Of a DNA stretch of 64,000 nucleotides, positions 23,223 to 33,116 are shown piece by piece (the stretch's first letter is position 1; every line of letters begins with the position of its first letter). The stretch comes from Zingiber officinale. Lineage: Eukaryota; Streptophyta; Magnoliopsida; Zingiberales; Zingiberaceae. The notes beneath the pieces were generated by a model. It did no database searches. It worked only from the letters and a program-made list of their open reading frames with translations, and was not told where the DNA came from. Location of the stretch: the NCBI RefSeq assembly GCF_018446385.1, contig NC_055991.1:115797794-115861793 (forward strand), read 5' to 3'. The translations under genes and the position numbers were made by a program.

Positions 23223-25300
23223 CTTAGGAGACGAGAGAATGAACCTAGTTGATTTATCCAAATGCAACGTGATATATATATTTAGTCTTATGAGCACGAA
23301 GCATATATAGTTTGATTGGCTAGTTGATTTTAATTTCCTCGAACTTTTGGGATTAAATATGTAATGTAACGAGGGATTTATATATATGTTATTTTCAATA
23401 TTTTCTCATAGACAAAACTAGTTGCATGGTGTTATTTATTTCTTGGTGTGGATCACTTAAACCTAGAAAATTAAGCACATAATTAATTTGGCATTTTATT
23501 TTAGCAGGAAATAATTAACTACTTAATTAAAAATGGCAAGGGTACTTTGCGCAAGCTCTTTGTACGCAGGTCATACAAGTGCTAGAAGAGTGTACTTGTT
23601 GTGTATAATTAGGAAAGATTCATCATTTGACATTGACCTTTGCTTCAACTTGCATTATCTTAATCTTCACTCAAAATATATTCTTAGATATTTTCAACAA
23701 AACATTTCCTTTAAGTTGAATTCTTCCAAAATTTGAATATATAATTTTTAAAAATAATAATCAACAGGAGATTAATTTAGTAATTTAATTTATAATAAAT
23801 ATATTTAAATTAATTATTCTTTAGTAATTTATGTTAGTGTGTGTTTTAACAAGTGAACTCATATCGTGCGTGGTGCCCATTTCAGTTCGGGTCCATGTTA
23901 CGAACTACCATATCATATCAAATGAAAACCCTAGATCTAAAAAAAAAAATAGTTGCTTGATAATAATAATTATAAGAATTTCTCCACGGATGTGATAGAA
24001 AAGTAATAAGAGGATCAAAATTTTAAATGAAATAATATTCTACACTTAAATTAGTGGGATGAAATTTGAATATTTGAATTATAAAAAGGTTAATTAAAAA
24101 TTATATATATATATAAAAGAAAGGAATGAAACATTCTCTCTGTAACAAGGAATTAAGAGAGTTAGAGAGAATGAGTAGTTGCAAATATTGTCAAATTAAT
24201 TAATTAATTAGTCATAAGGAATGGAAAGGAAATGAAATGGAGGATGGAACGCATCATTCATGCATCAATCCAACCGTTGACCAAACGGATGTTTGACTGA
24301 CAAAAGTTGGTCAAAAGTAGGGTTTGTCGTCAAACCAAACACAGTGACAGACCATAGTTGAAAGATTAGATTTGATAGGCAGATAGATGCTGGTGTATCT
24401 ATCCTATGCTACGTGTATAGGATTAGGAGTTCACGTAATAGGCCTGCAAATATCAACTCGCCAATGGCCAGCGGCCAAGTGGCAATGGCATGCAACAAGG
24501 ACCCCACTATCTCAATGACTTCTATTCCCATCTCCATTCTCGTGCTTGGCGTGGGAGTTTCGAGAGGGAAATCATTCAATCCCATGCCACTTTTGTTTTC
24601 GTTTTGATTTGTGTGCATTGATGGTGAATTTAATTAAGAGTATAAATAAATAAATAAATAAATTGCATTTCACTCTCTTTAATTTTTAAATTATAAAAAC
24701 ACTTAAACATGCTCGAGTTAATTTATTTATTATCTCATAAATGATAATAATATATACAATTATTTCATAGGTAGTAGTGTTAATGATCAAAGGTCAAAGA
24801 ACTTATGCATTTTCCCAAGTTTTGTGGTGATTTAAACTTCTTAGATCTTAGTTAATTATATATTATCAATTCATCAAAAACTTGTATTTTAAGTCATTAA
24901 TTTTATGATTTGATTATAAAAGCAATTCAAAAAACTTTAACAGAATAGGGGTCAATGAATTGGGATAATTATTGACAAATCAAAAGTTAAATGAACATTT
25001 CAAGGAAAAAGATATTTCTAAGAAATTTGATTGAGATCCTCATATTTAAAAAAAAAATGATTGTCTACTATTTAAGTAAATGATCTCAAACCCGATATAT
25101 ATTTTTTATTCGGCACTTCTATTAAATAGAATTAATTGTTTTCTTAACCTCATGCTGGATAAGAACAAATAAATAAATCTAAAAAGATAAAGAATAAATC
25201 TAATCAAGATCTAGTTATATCGTAAAGATGACAGTACATCAGAAAATATAATAGACAAAGAACCTGATTAAAATGTCATGTCCTTATCTTTAGTATCGTC
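23223..25300. other. Intergenic, AT-rich; W-box cluster and microsatellite
   Basis: No gene found. A cluster of WRKY-type cores lies at 24278-24331 (TTGACC, TTGACT, GGTCAA and GTCAAA in about 55 bp). An (AAAT)n microsatellite lies near 24643-24662. The region separates gene space from the transposon nest. Confidence 0.5.
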
Positions 25301-25628
25301 AGCTTAATTCATATGAAGAAGATGCAGTGGAAAAGAAGATTTTTCAAGGGGCTTAGGGAGTGACGGCGCAAAAAACTCTAGGTCAATAGGGAACTAAAAT
25401 TTTTGTCAAGATTCCTCTAAACTCTTGGGGGGTCTCTCCTTTATATAAGAATTCAATCTCTTATCAGCTCATAAATAATAACGGATTGGACTCAAGAGTT
25501 CTACAGATTGAACTCATATCTAATAACCCGAAACTAAATAACCTTAAGTTAGATCACTTGACGAGTTTTGGTATCGCGAGTTTCTTAAATCACATGTGAG
25601 CCTATCTTAAGGGATATTAAATCCAACA
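25300..25628 (-). repeat. 3' LTR of the copia element (outer end approximate)
   Basis: The inner end is clear: on the minus strand a purine tract (AAGTGGGAGATG) is followed after a short AT stretch by TGTTGGATT, starting at 25628. The outer end could not be fixed because the 5' LTR is not in view for comparison; it is placed near 25300 only by composition. Confidence 0.45.
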
Positions 25629-26328
25629 ATCTCTCACATCTCCCACTTGGGCTATATGTGATTATAGACAACACACGAATATAACTTTTAGTTGATATCA
25701 TACTTTATAGGTAAAAATGCCTCTGTTAACAATCTGATCCATTAACTTCATTGGTATAGAACTAAAGAGGTCATAATTATTGTGTATGATCGTAACAAAC
25801 TCCAACAATAATCACAATACCAATATCATTAATGACATATATCAAGATGTGGACGTTTAGCGTGAAAATTACATAAAATATGATCAATACATGTTAATTT
25901 TCAACTAGTCCTAAGTGACTCAAAAGGGTCTAAACATATTTACAAGTACTGTTTGCTAAACAATAATACAAATCATGATCTAAATCTTATGATTCACAAA
26001 TGGAATATATATCATATTTACAAATATCAAATGCTAAACAGCAACAGTAAATCATGGTATTATATTTCAGAGTGTGTAACAAACAAATAAAATCCTATGA
26101 ATGTATTGAAAATTAAGTACGTATAATAATCAAAACAAAATGTTTGTCTTTATTATCAAATATAGAGCAATAAAATAATATAGACTCCCACTAGATGAGT
26201 TCTTTTTCCATAAGAATGACTCTCATATCCACAACATACGCATGAAACACCTTAGGCACCAAGCCTTTGGTGAGTGGATCGACCAATATATAATCTGTGC
26301 TGATGTGCTTTACCAAGATCTGACAACT

Positions 26329-27195
26329 TTAAACTCTTTCTTTAACCACTAACAACTTGATGTCGATGTGCTTGGACTTCGATGAACTGTAGTTGTTCTT
26401 AGCATAAAGTTCTGTGACTTTATTATTACAGTAGATCTCCAATAGCTTGTTAATGTCATTAACGATTTGCAATGTTGTGATGAAGTTCCGTAGCCAAATC
26501 CTGTGATTGGATGCTTCATAGCATGCTACCAACTCTATCTCCATAGTAGAAGTGACTACTAGCGTCTGGTTGATGATCTTCCAAGATATAGCCCCTCTAG
26601 CAAGCATGAAAATATAGTCCGAAGTGGACCTCCTGCTATCTAAGCATCTAACAAAATTGCAGTATGAATATCCAATCACCTTTAGGTGATTTAATCTCCG
26701 ATACGTGAATATGTGTCCTTTAGTTCTTTGCAAATACCGTATTACTCTCTTTATTGCTTTTTAGTGTAACGGTCCTTGATTACTAACATATATGCCTAAC
26801 ATCTCCACTATAAATGCTATATCTGGTCGAGTACAAACTTGTGCATACATGAAACTTCTCACTGTTGATGCATATGGGAATTGTTTCATCCCTTTTATTT
26901 CAAGTAAAAGTCGTGAACACAGGTGTGTCACCATGTGTATAGTTCTGTATACCATACATTATAATCATCTTTTCAATATAGGCTTGTTGTGAAAGTCCAA
27001 AAATACTTTTTAAACAATCACGATAGGTCTGTATGCCTAAAATAAAAGATACTTTATCAAGATCTTTTATTTTAAAATTACTAAATAGAAATGACTTAGT
27101 GTCATACAACATACCTTTATTATTGTCCGCAATCAATATATCATTCACATACAAAATAAGTATAACAAACTTGCTCCCATTGAACTAGACATATA
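26329..27195 (-). pseudogene. copia reverse transcriptase (second part) and RNase H, broken
   Basis: Minus-strand fragments contain the RT catalytic region with YVNDILIAD where copia RT has YVDD, then the FKIKDLDKVSFILGIQ block, PDIAFIVEMLG, and an RNase H segment with CLDSRRSTSDYIFML, AISWK and SKHIDIKLLVVKE. The Asp-to-Asn change in the active-site box and several stops and frameshifts between fragments make it inactive. The portion upstream in RT lies beyond the solo LTR at 28390. Confidence 0.9.
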
Positions 27196-28389
27196 TGAAG
27201 GATCGTTACACACGTGAGAGGGGGTGAATCATGTGATTTAGAAAACTTATCTTTTACTTTTGAAATAAAAAATACGCAGCGAAATTAAACACAAAAATAG
27301 AAAGCAAAAAACACAAGTACGCGAACTTGGTCGGTTTTACTTGGTTCGGAGCCTTCGGTGACTCCTACTCCAAGATCCAGATCTCACGGACCTATCGACG
27401 GGTAATCCACTAAAGACCTCTTTCAGAACCGTCGGAAGAGGGGATCGAGTACAATAAAAAGAATAGGAAAAATGCAACAAGCGACACTTTCCTTTAAGCA
27501 ATAATTAAGTACACAAGGAAACTTCGTTACCCAACATGTGTAGTTTTAATGGATCGAGCTCGGTGTTGGATAACTTCTCAGCAGCAGACTGGTGCAGTAG
27601 TGTCGTAGTAGAGCAGCAACACGAAGTCGGAGCAGTTAAAACGTTGAATGAACGCGTAGAAGCTTGTAGAAGAGTTGTATATAAAGGGTATGAAAGGCGC
27701 TTTCAACACCACTGAAGGTGCCTTCAATAACAACTCTTATCCCCCAAAACTAGCTCTTATCGATGTCAAGGTCTTCTGCGTTATCTGATTGAAGGCATCT
27801 TGCAAGCTCTCGAAGGCGCCTTCCTTCGCATGGAAGGTGCCTTGGGTATTGTTCACCCAAGGTATTTTGTGCTCCTTTCTCCTTGCCAAATGTGTTAGTC
27901 CAGCAAAACTTAAGCAATTTAGTAATTAGATCATGTCTCTTCAAGATCAGGATCTAGTCAGGGTTTCAATTTAGGTTTCTGAAATGAACCTAAATTGGAC
28001 TTACGCCTAAAGTCCTCAAATGGGACTCGTCATCATTAGAATACTCTCCTCCAGTGACTTATTTTACCATGCAGAATCGCTTAACTCCTTACAGTCTACT
28101 AGGTTTCCCCCTCAGTTGTCAAGTCCACAAACCTAACTGGACTTCAGCTAGCTGTTAGGTCCCACAGACCAAGCCGGACTTCCCGCCAGATATCAGGTCA
28201 CTCATTGACTTATCTGGACTTCTACACTAGCTATCAGGTCCTCTAGATCTAGTTGGATTTCAGCCTGATGTCATACTAGTCAAGTCCTGCACATTTGGTA
28301 GAAAGGTTAGATTAACAACACATCTAACTTTAATCCATTTGTCATTTATCAAAACTTAGGTTTGATCATTGGTGCATACTGTACCAAAA
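27196..28389 (-). mobile_element. Solo-LTR-like insertion inside the copia RT
   Basis: The copia RT homology stops at 28390 and resumes at 27195, with the same ATATA flanking both sides (27191-27195 and 28390-28394), a likely 5-bp target-site duplication. On the minus strand the insert starts near TTGGTACAGTATGCACC and ends in a GATTCACCCCCTCTCAC.. segment, like the LTR ends of the other SIRE-like elements in this window. It contains short GGCGCCTTC palindromes (27689-27840). No internal domain, PBS or coding region is present, so it is a solo LTR or a short non-autonomous element. Confidence 0.65.
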
Positions 28390-28841
28390 ATATATACACT
28401 GATCAACGAAGTTCTCTTTAAATCTAAATGAGGTAACCACTTGATCAAATTTCTAGTACCATTAATGAGACATCTGTTTCAAACCATAAATGAACTTCTT
28501 TGTACTCTGCTTGCAGCGTGTATGCATATATATATATATATATATATATTCCTCTATGTCTCCATTAAGAAATGTAGTTTTACATCAATTTGATGTAGCT
28601 CTAAATCATAATGAGCTACTAGTATCATAATTACCCTTAGTGAGTCTTTTGTCGACACAGGTAAGAAAGTCTCCTTGTAATCCAGGTTTTTTTTTAATGA
28701 ATCTCTTGGCAACAAGATGAGTTGTATACTTCTCAACATTACCCCTTGAATCTTGCTTAGTTTTAAATATCCATTTACACGCCAGTTGGCGTACTTGAGA
28801 CAGTTTTTCTTCATATGACCTTTTTTCTTACAAAAGAACAA
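28390..28841 (-). pseudogene. copia zinc knuckle fused to the N-terminal part of RT
   Basis: At 28841-28554 one minus-strand frame begins with FFCKKKGHMKKNC (zinc knuckle whose first Cys is replaced by Leu) and about 40 residues later reads DYKETFLPVSTKDSLRV, the start of copia RT. Protease and integrase, normally between them, are absent. Further RT remnants (YGLK, DQC) lie at 28390-28500, after a (TA)n microsatellite at 28528-28549 that has expanded within the coding region. Confidence 0.8.
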
Positions 28842-29349
28842 GTGAATTCCTTATCTTACTTCTTGTGCTCCTTATAGCCATTGCCTCTAGAATCTATAGT
28901 TTGTTTTCCTTTTATTTTCTTATTGATCCTCTTTCACTTCTTGCTCGCACTTTGAGAACCAGATGCTAAGCGAGCATTCTTAAATGTCTCAATCTTTAGT
29001 CTCCCTTCCTCTTGCTTGTATTGAGCAATGAGTTCATTTAATGTCCACTTTTCCTTTTAAGTATTATACGACATCTTAAAAAGAGTGAACCGTGCAGGTA
29101 AAGATATCAAGACGAAATGCACTAGCATACCCTCAGATATATCGAGTTTTAGTGCTTCAGACTTGTTGTTATATTGGCATTTCCATAATGTACTCTCTTA
29201 TATTTCCTTTATCACTGTACTATATGGTTACTAACTTCGTAACAAGTGTGGTAGTCTCGACCTTTTCATTTGAAGTGAATCGGTCTGCCAATTGGTCCAG
29301 AAAACTCCTAGCATCTTCTCCCTCTATTATCGAATACTTTATTGGTGTC
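28842..29349 (-). pseudogene. copia gag remnant
   Basis: On the minus strand, 29349-29050 encodes broken gag with recognisable pieces such as SFLDQLADRFTSNEK, VTKLVT and NIREYIMEM, typical of copia gag (UBN2-type). Stops interrupt it. The N-terminal part is on the far side of Tat-1, at 48486-48690. Confidence 0.75.
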
Positions 29350-30237
29350 TGATCATGTCCGACCTGTGAGTTGATGAAAGTTGGGGACGTGGCCCTCTCT
29401 GCTGGCTCCGCGTAGACGCCGGGATGAGGTGAACCTCCGGCGAACCTGCAATAAAGTCGGGCCGGGAAGGGGTTCCCGGCGACGACCCTCCAGCGCTCAA
29501 GTCAGGCGAGAAGCAATCTGAAGCAAAATAAGGAGAACTGTAGCTACAGTATCATTGATTGCATACCTCCGTCGAGGTCTGGGGGCCTTATATAGGCCCC
29601 TGGGGAGGCGCGTACACGCTCATCGACGCGTGCGTGCTTCCCCAAACATACCTCCAAATGGATGAGTCAGAAAAGCATGTCTAACGCCATACCGCAACCG
29701 TCCAAGCATATCTCTGACATGACAGTGGCAACTTCCACCGTACGATTCTCTGTCTGGTCCGACCGCCGACCATGCTGTCTGTCGGCGGCACATATCCCGA
29801 GAAGGATATCTGTGGTCGTCGCCTTTGTACTCTTCCGCACCTTCTGTCTTTTATCGGGCCGAGCGGGAGAGACTCTCGGCCATACTGGTCGGGCCGAGCG
29901 GGACCGTGCCTCGACCATACTGGTCGGCCGGGGGGACGCAGGTGAGGCCGAGCGAGTGGGCCGCTCGGTCATATGCTCGGATGAATAGCGCCTACGTCGG
30001 CCTACGGCCTAGGTGAGCGACCGCTCAACCCAATCAGCTGTCGTATGTGAATTCCTGAGCATCAGAAAATCGACCCTTAGCCGAGTTATCTCCTTGCCGA
30101 CCTGGCCTTCTTCTACGGACGATCGGCAAGGTGGCCTCCCACTCGGCTCACCTCCTTTTACGATGATCGTCTCGACCTTGACCTCCACATGTCATTAACC
30201 TCTGTCCGTACGGGACCCCTCCTTTGCTACCGGATCA
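29350..30237 (-). repeat. 3' LTR of Tat-1
   Basis: 888 bp. It holds a minus-strand TATA box (CCTATATAAGG, about 29588-29598) that is absent from the 5' LTR of the same element. Confidence 0.93.
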
Positions 30238-30943
30238 CGTGTCTCCCCCTCAAGTCTAGTCGAAGGAGGCTGCAAGTCCGACTGACTGGACTATCGGCCT
30301 GGCGACATGATGGGCGTTCTGTATCTGATGAGAATGCCGCTCAGCATGGAACCCACTGACACTTGGAGAGTTCGACTTGCCGGTGGTTGTCTTGCCGACC
30401 CAACGTCGGTCAACGCTGATGTCCTCCGAGTTTCCTCGGAATTCGTACAAATCCTCGCTATTAAGGCCGAGCACGCGCCCTCGCCTGCGTAATGGGGGTC
30501 ATTAAATGCGCCCAGTGGGGTGATGCCACGTGGCCAAGCGGCCGTCATCGCCTGCTCGAGCTGTCAGGCTCGATGTGACCCCTGGCGCTTTGAATTCAAC
30601 GGGCGGATGCGCTCCTCGGATCCCGTGCCCTGGATCGGGCGGTCCCTGCAGCTTGAGCCCAACCTTTATAAGGCCACCTCCTCTCCTTCCGCCGCTTCCA
30701 CTTTATCGCGCCCGTGTTCTTTGAAGGTTCTTGCTCTATTCTTCGGCGAACCAATTCTCCGCATTCCGGCCATTAGTTCTCTTCTCCGACAATCCTTTTC
30801 TCTGTAAGAACTCTTTGCCCATTCCTTTTTTGTTTTCTTCGCGCTTTTCTTCGCATTCCGGTGGTGTCTGCGCTCCGTAGGCACGGTCTTGCTCACCGCC
30901 TCCGTTGCCTTCTGCTTTCCCTTTGCTTCGCATTCCGCCTGTA
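30238..30943 (-). other. Tat-1 purine tract and leader between aORF and 3' LTR
   Basis: The first bases next to the LTR (30238-30254) read CTTGAGGGGGAGACACG on the minus strand, a polypurine tract. The rest is GC-rich and non-coding; it probably holds the promoter and 5' leader of the antisense aORF, whose ATG is at 30944. Confidence 0.6.
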
Positions 30944-31588
30944 ATGGCTAGTTCTTCTGCCCCCTCTCCCGGTCTTTAGTATCAAACCATGGAGAGTAGG
31001 TTTGATTCGGGAGATGCCTTCAAGCTAATCAATACCTATGACATCCCCTCTGACCATAAACTCGTTTTGGCCGAGTCATCCGACCGGCCACATGACTCGC
31101 CGGCCGGGACTGTTACCTTCTTCCGCGACCAATTCGTAGGTGGCCTTAGGTTTCCGATCCACCCATTCATCTTAGAAGTTTGCAATTATTTTCGTATTCC
31201 GCTCGGCCAGCTTATGCCAAATTCCTTTAGGCTGCTGTGCGGCGTACTTGTGCTCTTCCGGGTGCACCATATTCCCCTTAAGCCCCAAATCTTCCATTAT
31301 TTTTACTACCCCAAATAGTCCGAGCTGGGCACCTTCTTGTTTCAAGCTCGAATCGGTCTAGTTTTCTTTGATAAAATGCATACCTCCAATAAGCATTGGA
31401 AAGAGCATTTTTTCTTACTGCGTTTTCTTAGCTGCCACCTTTCCGGACTGAATGACAAACTTCGTTGCCGACTCCCCCCGACCTGAAAAGGTACCAGACT
31501 GAGCCCGCTTTTCTGCACGCGGCGAACTTGCTAGCCGGGCTGAAGCTGGATATCCACAAGCTGCTGCCCGAAGGGATGATGTACCTAT
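30944..31588 (+). pseudogene. Tat-1 aORF, first part (putative gypsy-type transposon domain), broken
   Basis: Plus-strand reading starts at the ATG of 30944 (MASSS..). A TAG at 30977-30979 and another at 31316-31318 interrupt it; the equivalent positions in Tat-2 are sense codons. The part 30989-31318 contains DSPAGTVTFFRDQFVGGLRF and FRIPLGQLMPNSFRLLCG, matching the domain known as putative gypsy-type transposon (Transposase_28-like). Its function is unknown. The frame runs into the TR-GAG-1 insertion after the codons for GMMYL and continues at 38610. Confidence 0.85.
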
Positions 31589-31784
31589 TGTTGGTGCAAT
31601 ATCCCTTAGGTCAAGGTTGACTGGTTTGACCAAGCTTGAGTCTTGGTCATAGTTTCGATGTTTGACAATACATGTAGACACATGGACAATGCAGGTGCAG
31701 CTGTTCATATGGGGAGATTCTGATCAGGGACTGATCAGTGTGAATGAAGAAGAGTCAAGTAGGTATACCTGACTGGAAGGAAAC

Positions 31785-32055
31785 CCTGGTGAGTGAAGCT
31801 AGGTGAAAGTCCTAGTGAGTGAAGCTAGGTAGATGGAAATCCTGGTGAGTGAAGCCAGGTGAAAGTCCTAGTGAGTGAAGCTAGGCAGATGGAAATCCTG
31901 GTGAGTGAAGCCAGGTGAAAGTCCTAGTGAGTGAAGCTAGGCAGATGGAAATCCTGGTGAGTGAAGCCAGGTGAAAGTCCTAGTGAGTGAAGCTAGGCAG
32001 ATGGAAAATCCTAGTGAGTGAAGCTAGGTGAAAGCCCTGGTGAGTGAAGCCAGGC
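31785..32055 (+). repeat. 56-bp tandem repeat array in the 5' LTR (GTGAGTGAAGC)
   Basis: Full units begin with GATGGAAATCCTGGTGAG at 31832, 31888 and 31944, with partial units on both sides. The core GTGAGTGAAG occurs ten times here, alternating CCTG and CCTA before it. The 3' LTR has the same array with eight cores (37451-37675). Confidence 0.9.
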
Positions 32056-32217
32056 AAGGGAAAATCCAGATGGATCAAGGATGATCGGATATCTGGTGTT
32101 GGGAAGTTCTGGCAGGTCAAGGGAGTGACCAGATGCTAGGCATGATGGACCAACAGGTCAAGGTTGACCGGATGTTGGTTTGAGAGGCTTGGGACTTGGT
32201 TTTGGGCAAAAAACCAA

Positions 32218-32455
32218 GAGCTGGATCGATCAGTGGATCGATCCAGGCCTTTCCTAGCAAACAGAGAGCCTCTAAATCGATCAGTGGATCGATCCAGAGG
32301 TCCCAATCAATCAGCCGATCGATTGGGACGCTGCTACTTCGCATAATAAGCACTGGATCGATCCGTGGATCGATCCAGACGTTTTTCCAGAGCACAGAGG
32401 CGCTCTGGATCGATCCATGAATCGATCCAAAGCCTCCCCGATCGATTGGGAGTTT
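32218..32455 (+). repeat. Cluster of GATCGATC palindromes in the 5' LTR
   Basis: Five or six imperfect inverted repeats of the form TGGATCGATC-N2-TGGATCGATCCA, spaced 25-60 bp apart (for example near 32222, 32276, 32308, 32352 and 32406). The same cluster is in the 3' LTR (about 37842-38085) and a related one lies in the interior (36189-36365). Confidence 0.9.
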
Positions 32456-32995
32456 TTGAATCTATCGGGATCCGACCGTTGCGTCGTATTTGAGCTGCAG
32501 GCGGGCGTCTCCTTCAGCACTTCTTCACAGATTCATTTCAGATCCTCACCAGCTCCTCCACAGCTCTTCTCAAGCTCGAGATCGCCAGTTCTTGAAGGTT
32601 CTTGGAGGTTCTTCCAAGTCAAGAGGCGGATCAAAGCAAGGAGAAGAAACTAGGGTTAGGGCTTTTGCACTCATTGTAAGCTTGTGAGCTTGTATTTCAT
32701 TACCTTTCCCTTTCTTCTTGTATTGAGTCTTGTAGGGCTTCTCCGCCCTTGGTAGTTACTATAAAGGAGAGTTTTATTAGTGGAGGGTGTGTGTGTAGGT
32801 GTGGATCTTTGGACTAGTCACCTCTTGTGAGGTGAATACCAAGTAAACCAACCGTGTTAGCGTTGTGTGATTTGTTTCTGTATTTTCCGCTGCGCATCAC
32901 TTTGAAGAAACAAGCAACGAAGCACGGCGAGCGAACGCGAAGCTATTCACCCTCCCCCCTCTAGCTACTTTTCGGTCCTAACAAGTGGTATCAGA

Positions 32996-33007
32996 GCGAG
33001 GCCGCTC
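32996..33007 (+). other. Primer-binding site of TR-GAG-1 (tRNA-iMet)
   Basis: TGGTATCAGAGC two bases after the LTR end, the common plant PBS complementary to initiator methionine tRNA. Confidence 0.95.
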
Positions 33008-33116
33008 TTCACCGAAATCATCGCCGGAAGGGGCAAACAAAACAAGCAAAGCTAGAGGGTGAAGAAGTTGGAGCAAATTCATCAAAGTCAAAGAATTCAA
33101 GAAGCTCAACTTCAAG

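Larger units (their letters stand above)
25300..29349 (-). mobile_element. Decayed Ty1/copia LTR retrotransposon (left portion; continues at 48481)
   Basis: Reading on the minus strand: gag fragments (29349-28842), a mutated zinc knuckle fused to the start of RT (28841-28554), RT interrupted by a solo LTR, the rest of RT and RNase H (27195-26329), a purine tract AAGTGGGAGATG, and an LTR start TGTTGGATT at 25628. The protease and integrase coding parts are missing between the knuckle and RT. Many stops and frameshifts show it is old. It was cut by the Tat-1 insertion (TSD GTGTC), and its gag resumes at 48486. Confidence 0.85.
31589..32993 (+). repeat. 5' LTR of TR-GAG-1
   Basis: 1,405 bp. It contains a tandem array of a 56-bp unit built from two GTGAGTGAAGC half-units (about 31785-32050) and a cluster of GATCGATC palindromes (32218-32455). 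It is 69 bp longer than the 3' LTR because of extra repeat sequence. Confidence 0.93.

Noticed and set aside
29662-30198. Open frames inside the Tat-1 LTR
   Set aside because: GC-rich LTR sequence open on both strands; also seen in the other LTR; no domain.
31785-32055. Regular repeats that could be taken for a CRISPR array
   Set aside because: Units are contiguous tandem repeats without unique spacers, within a plant LTR.
32117-32520. Repetitive peptides (WIDP/DRSVDRS-type) encoded by the palindrome cluster
   Set aside because: All frames give repeats because the DNA is palindromic; no sign of translation.
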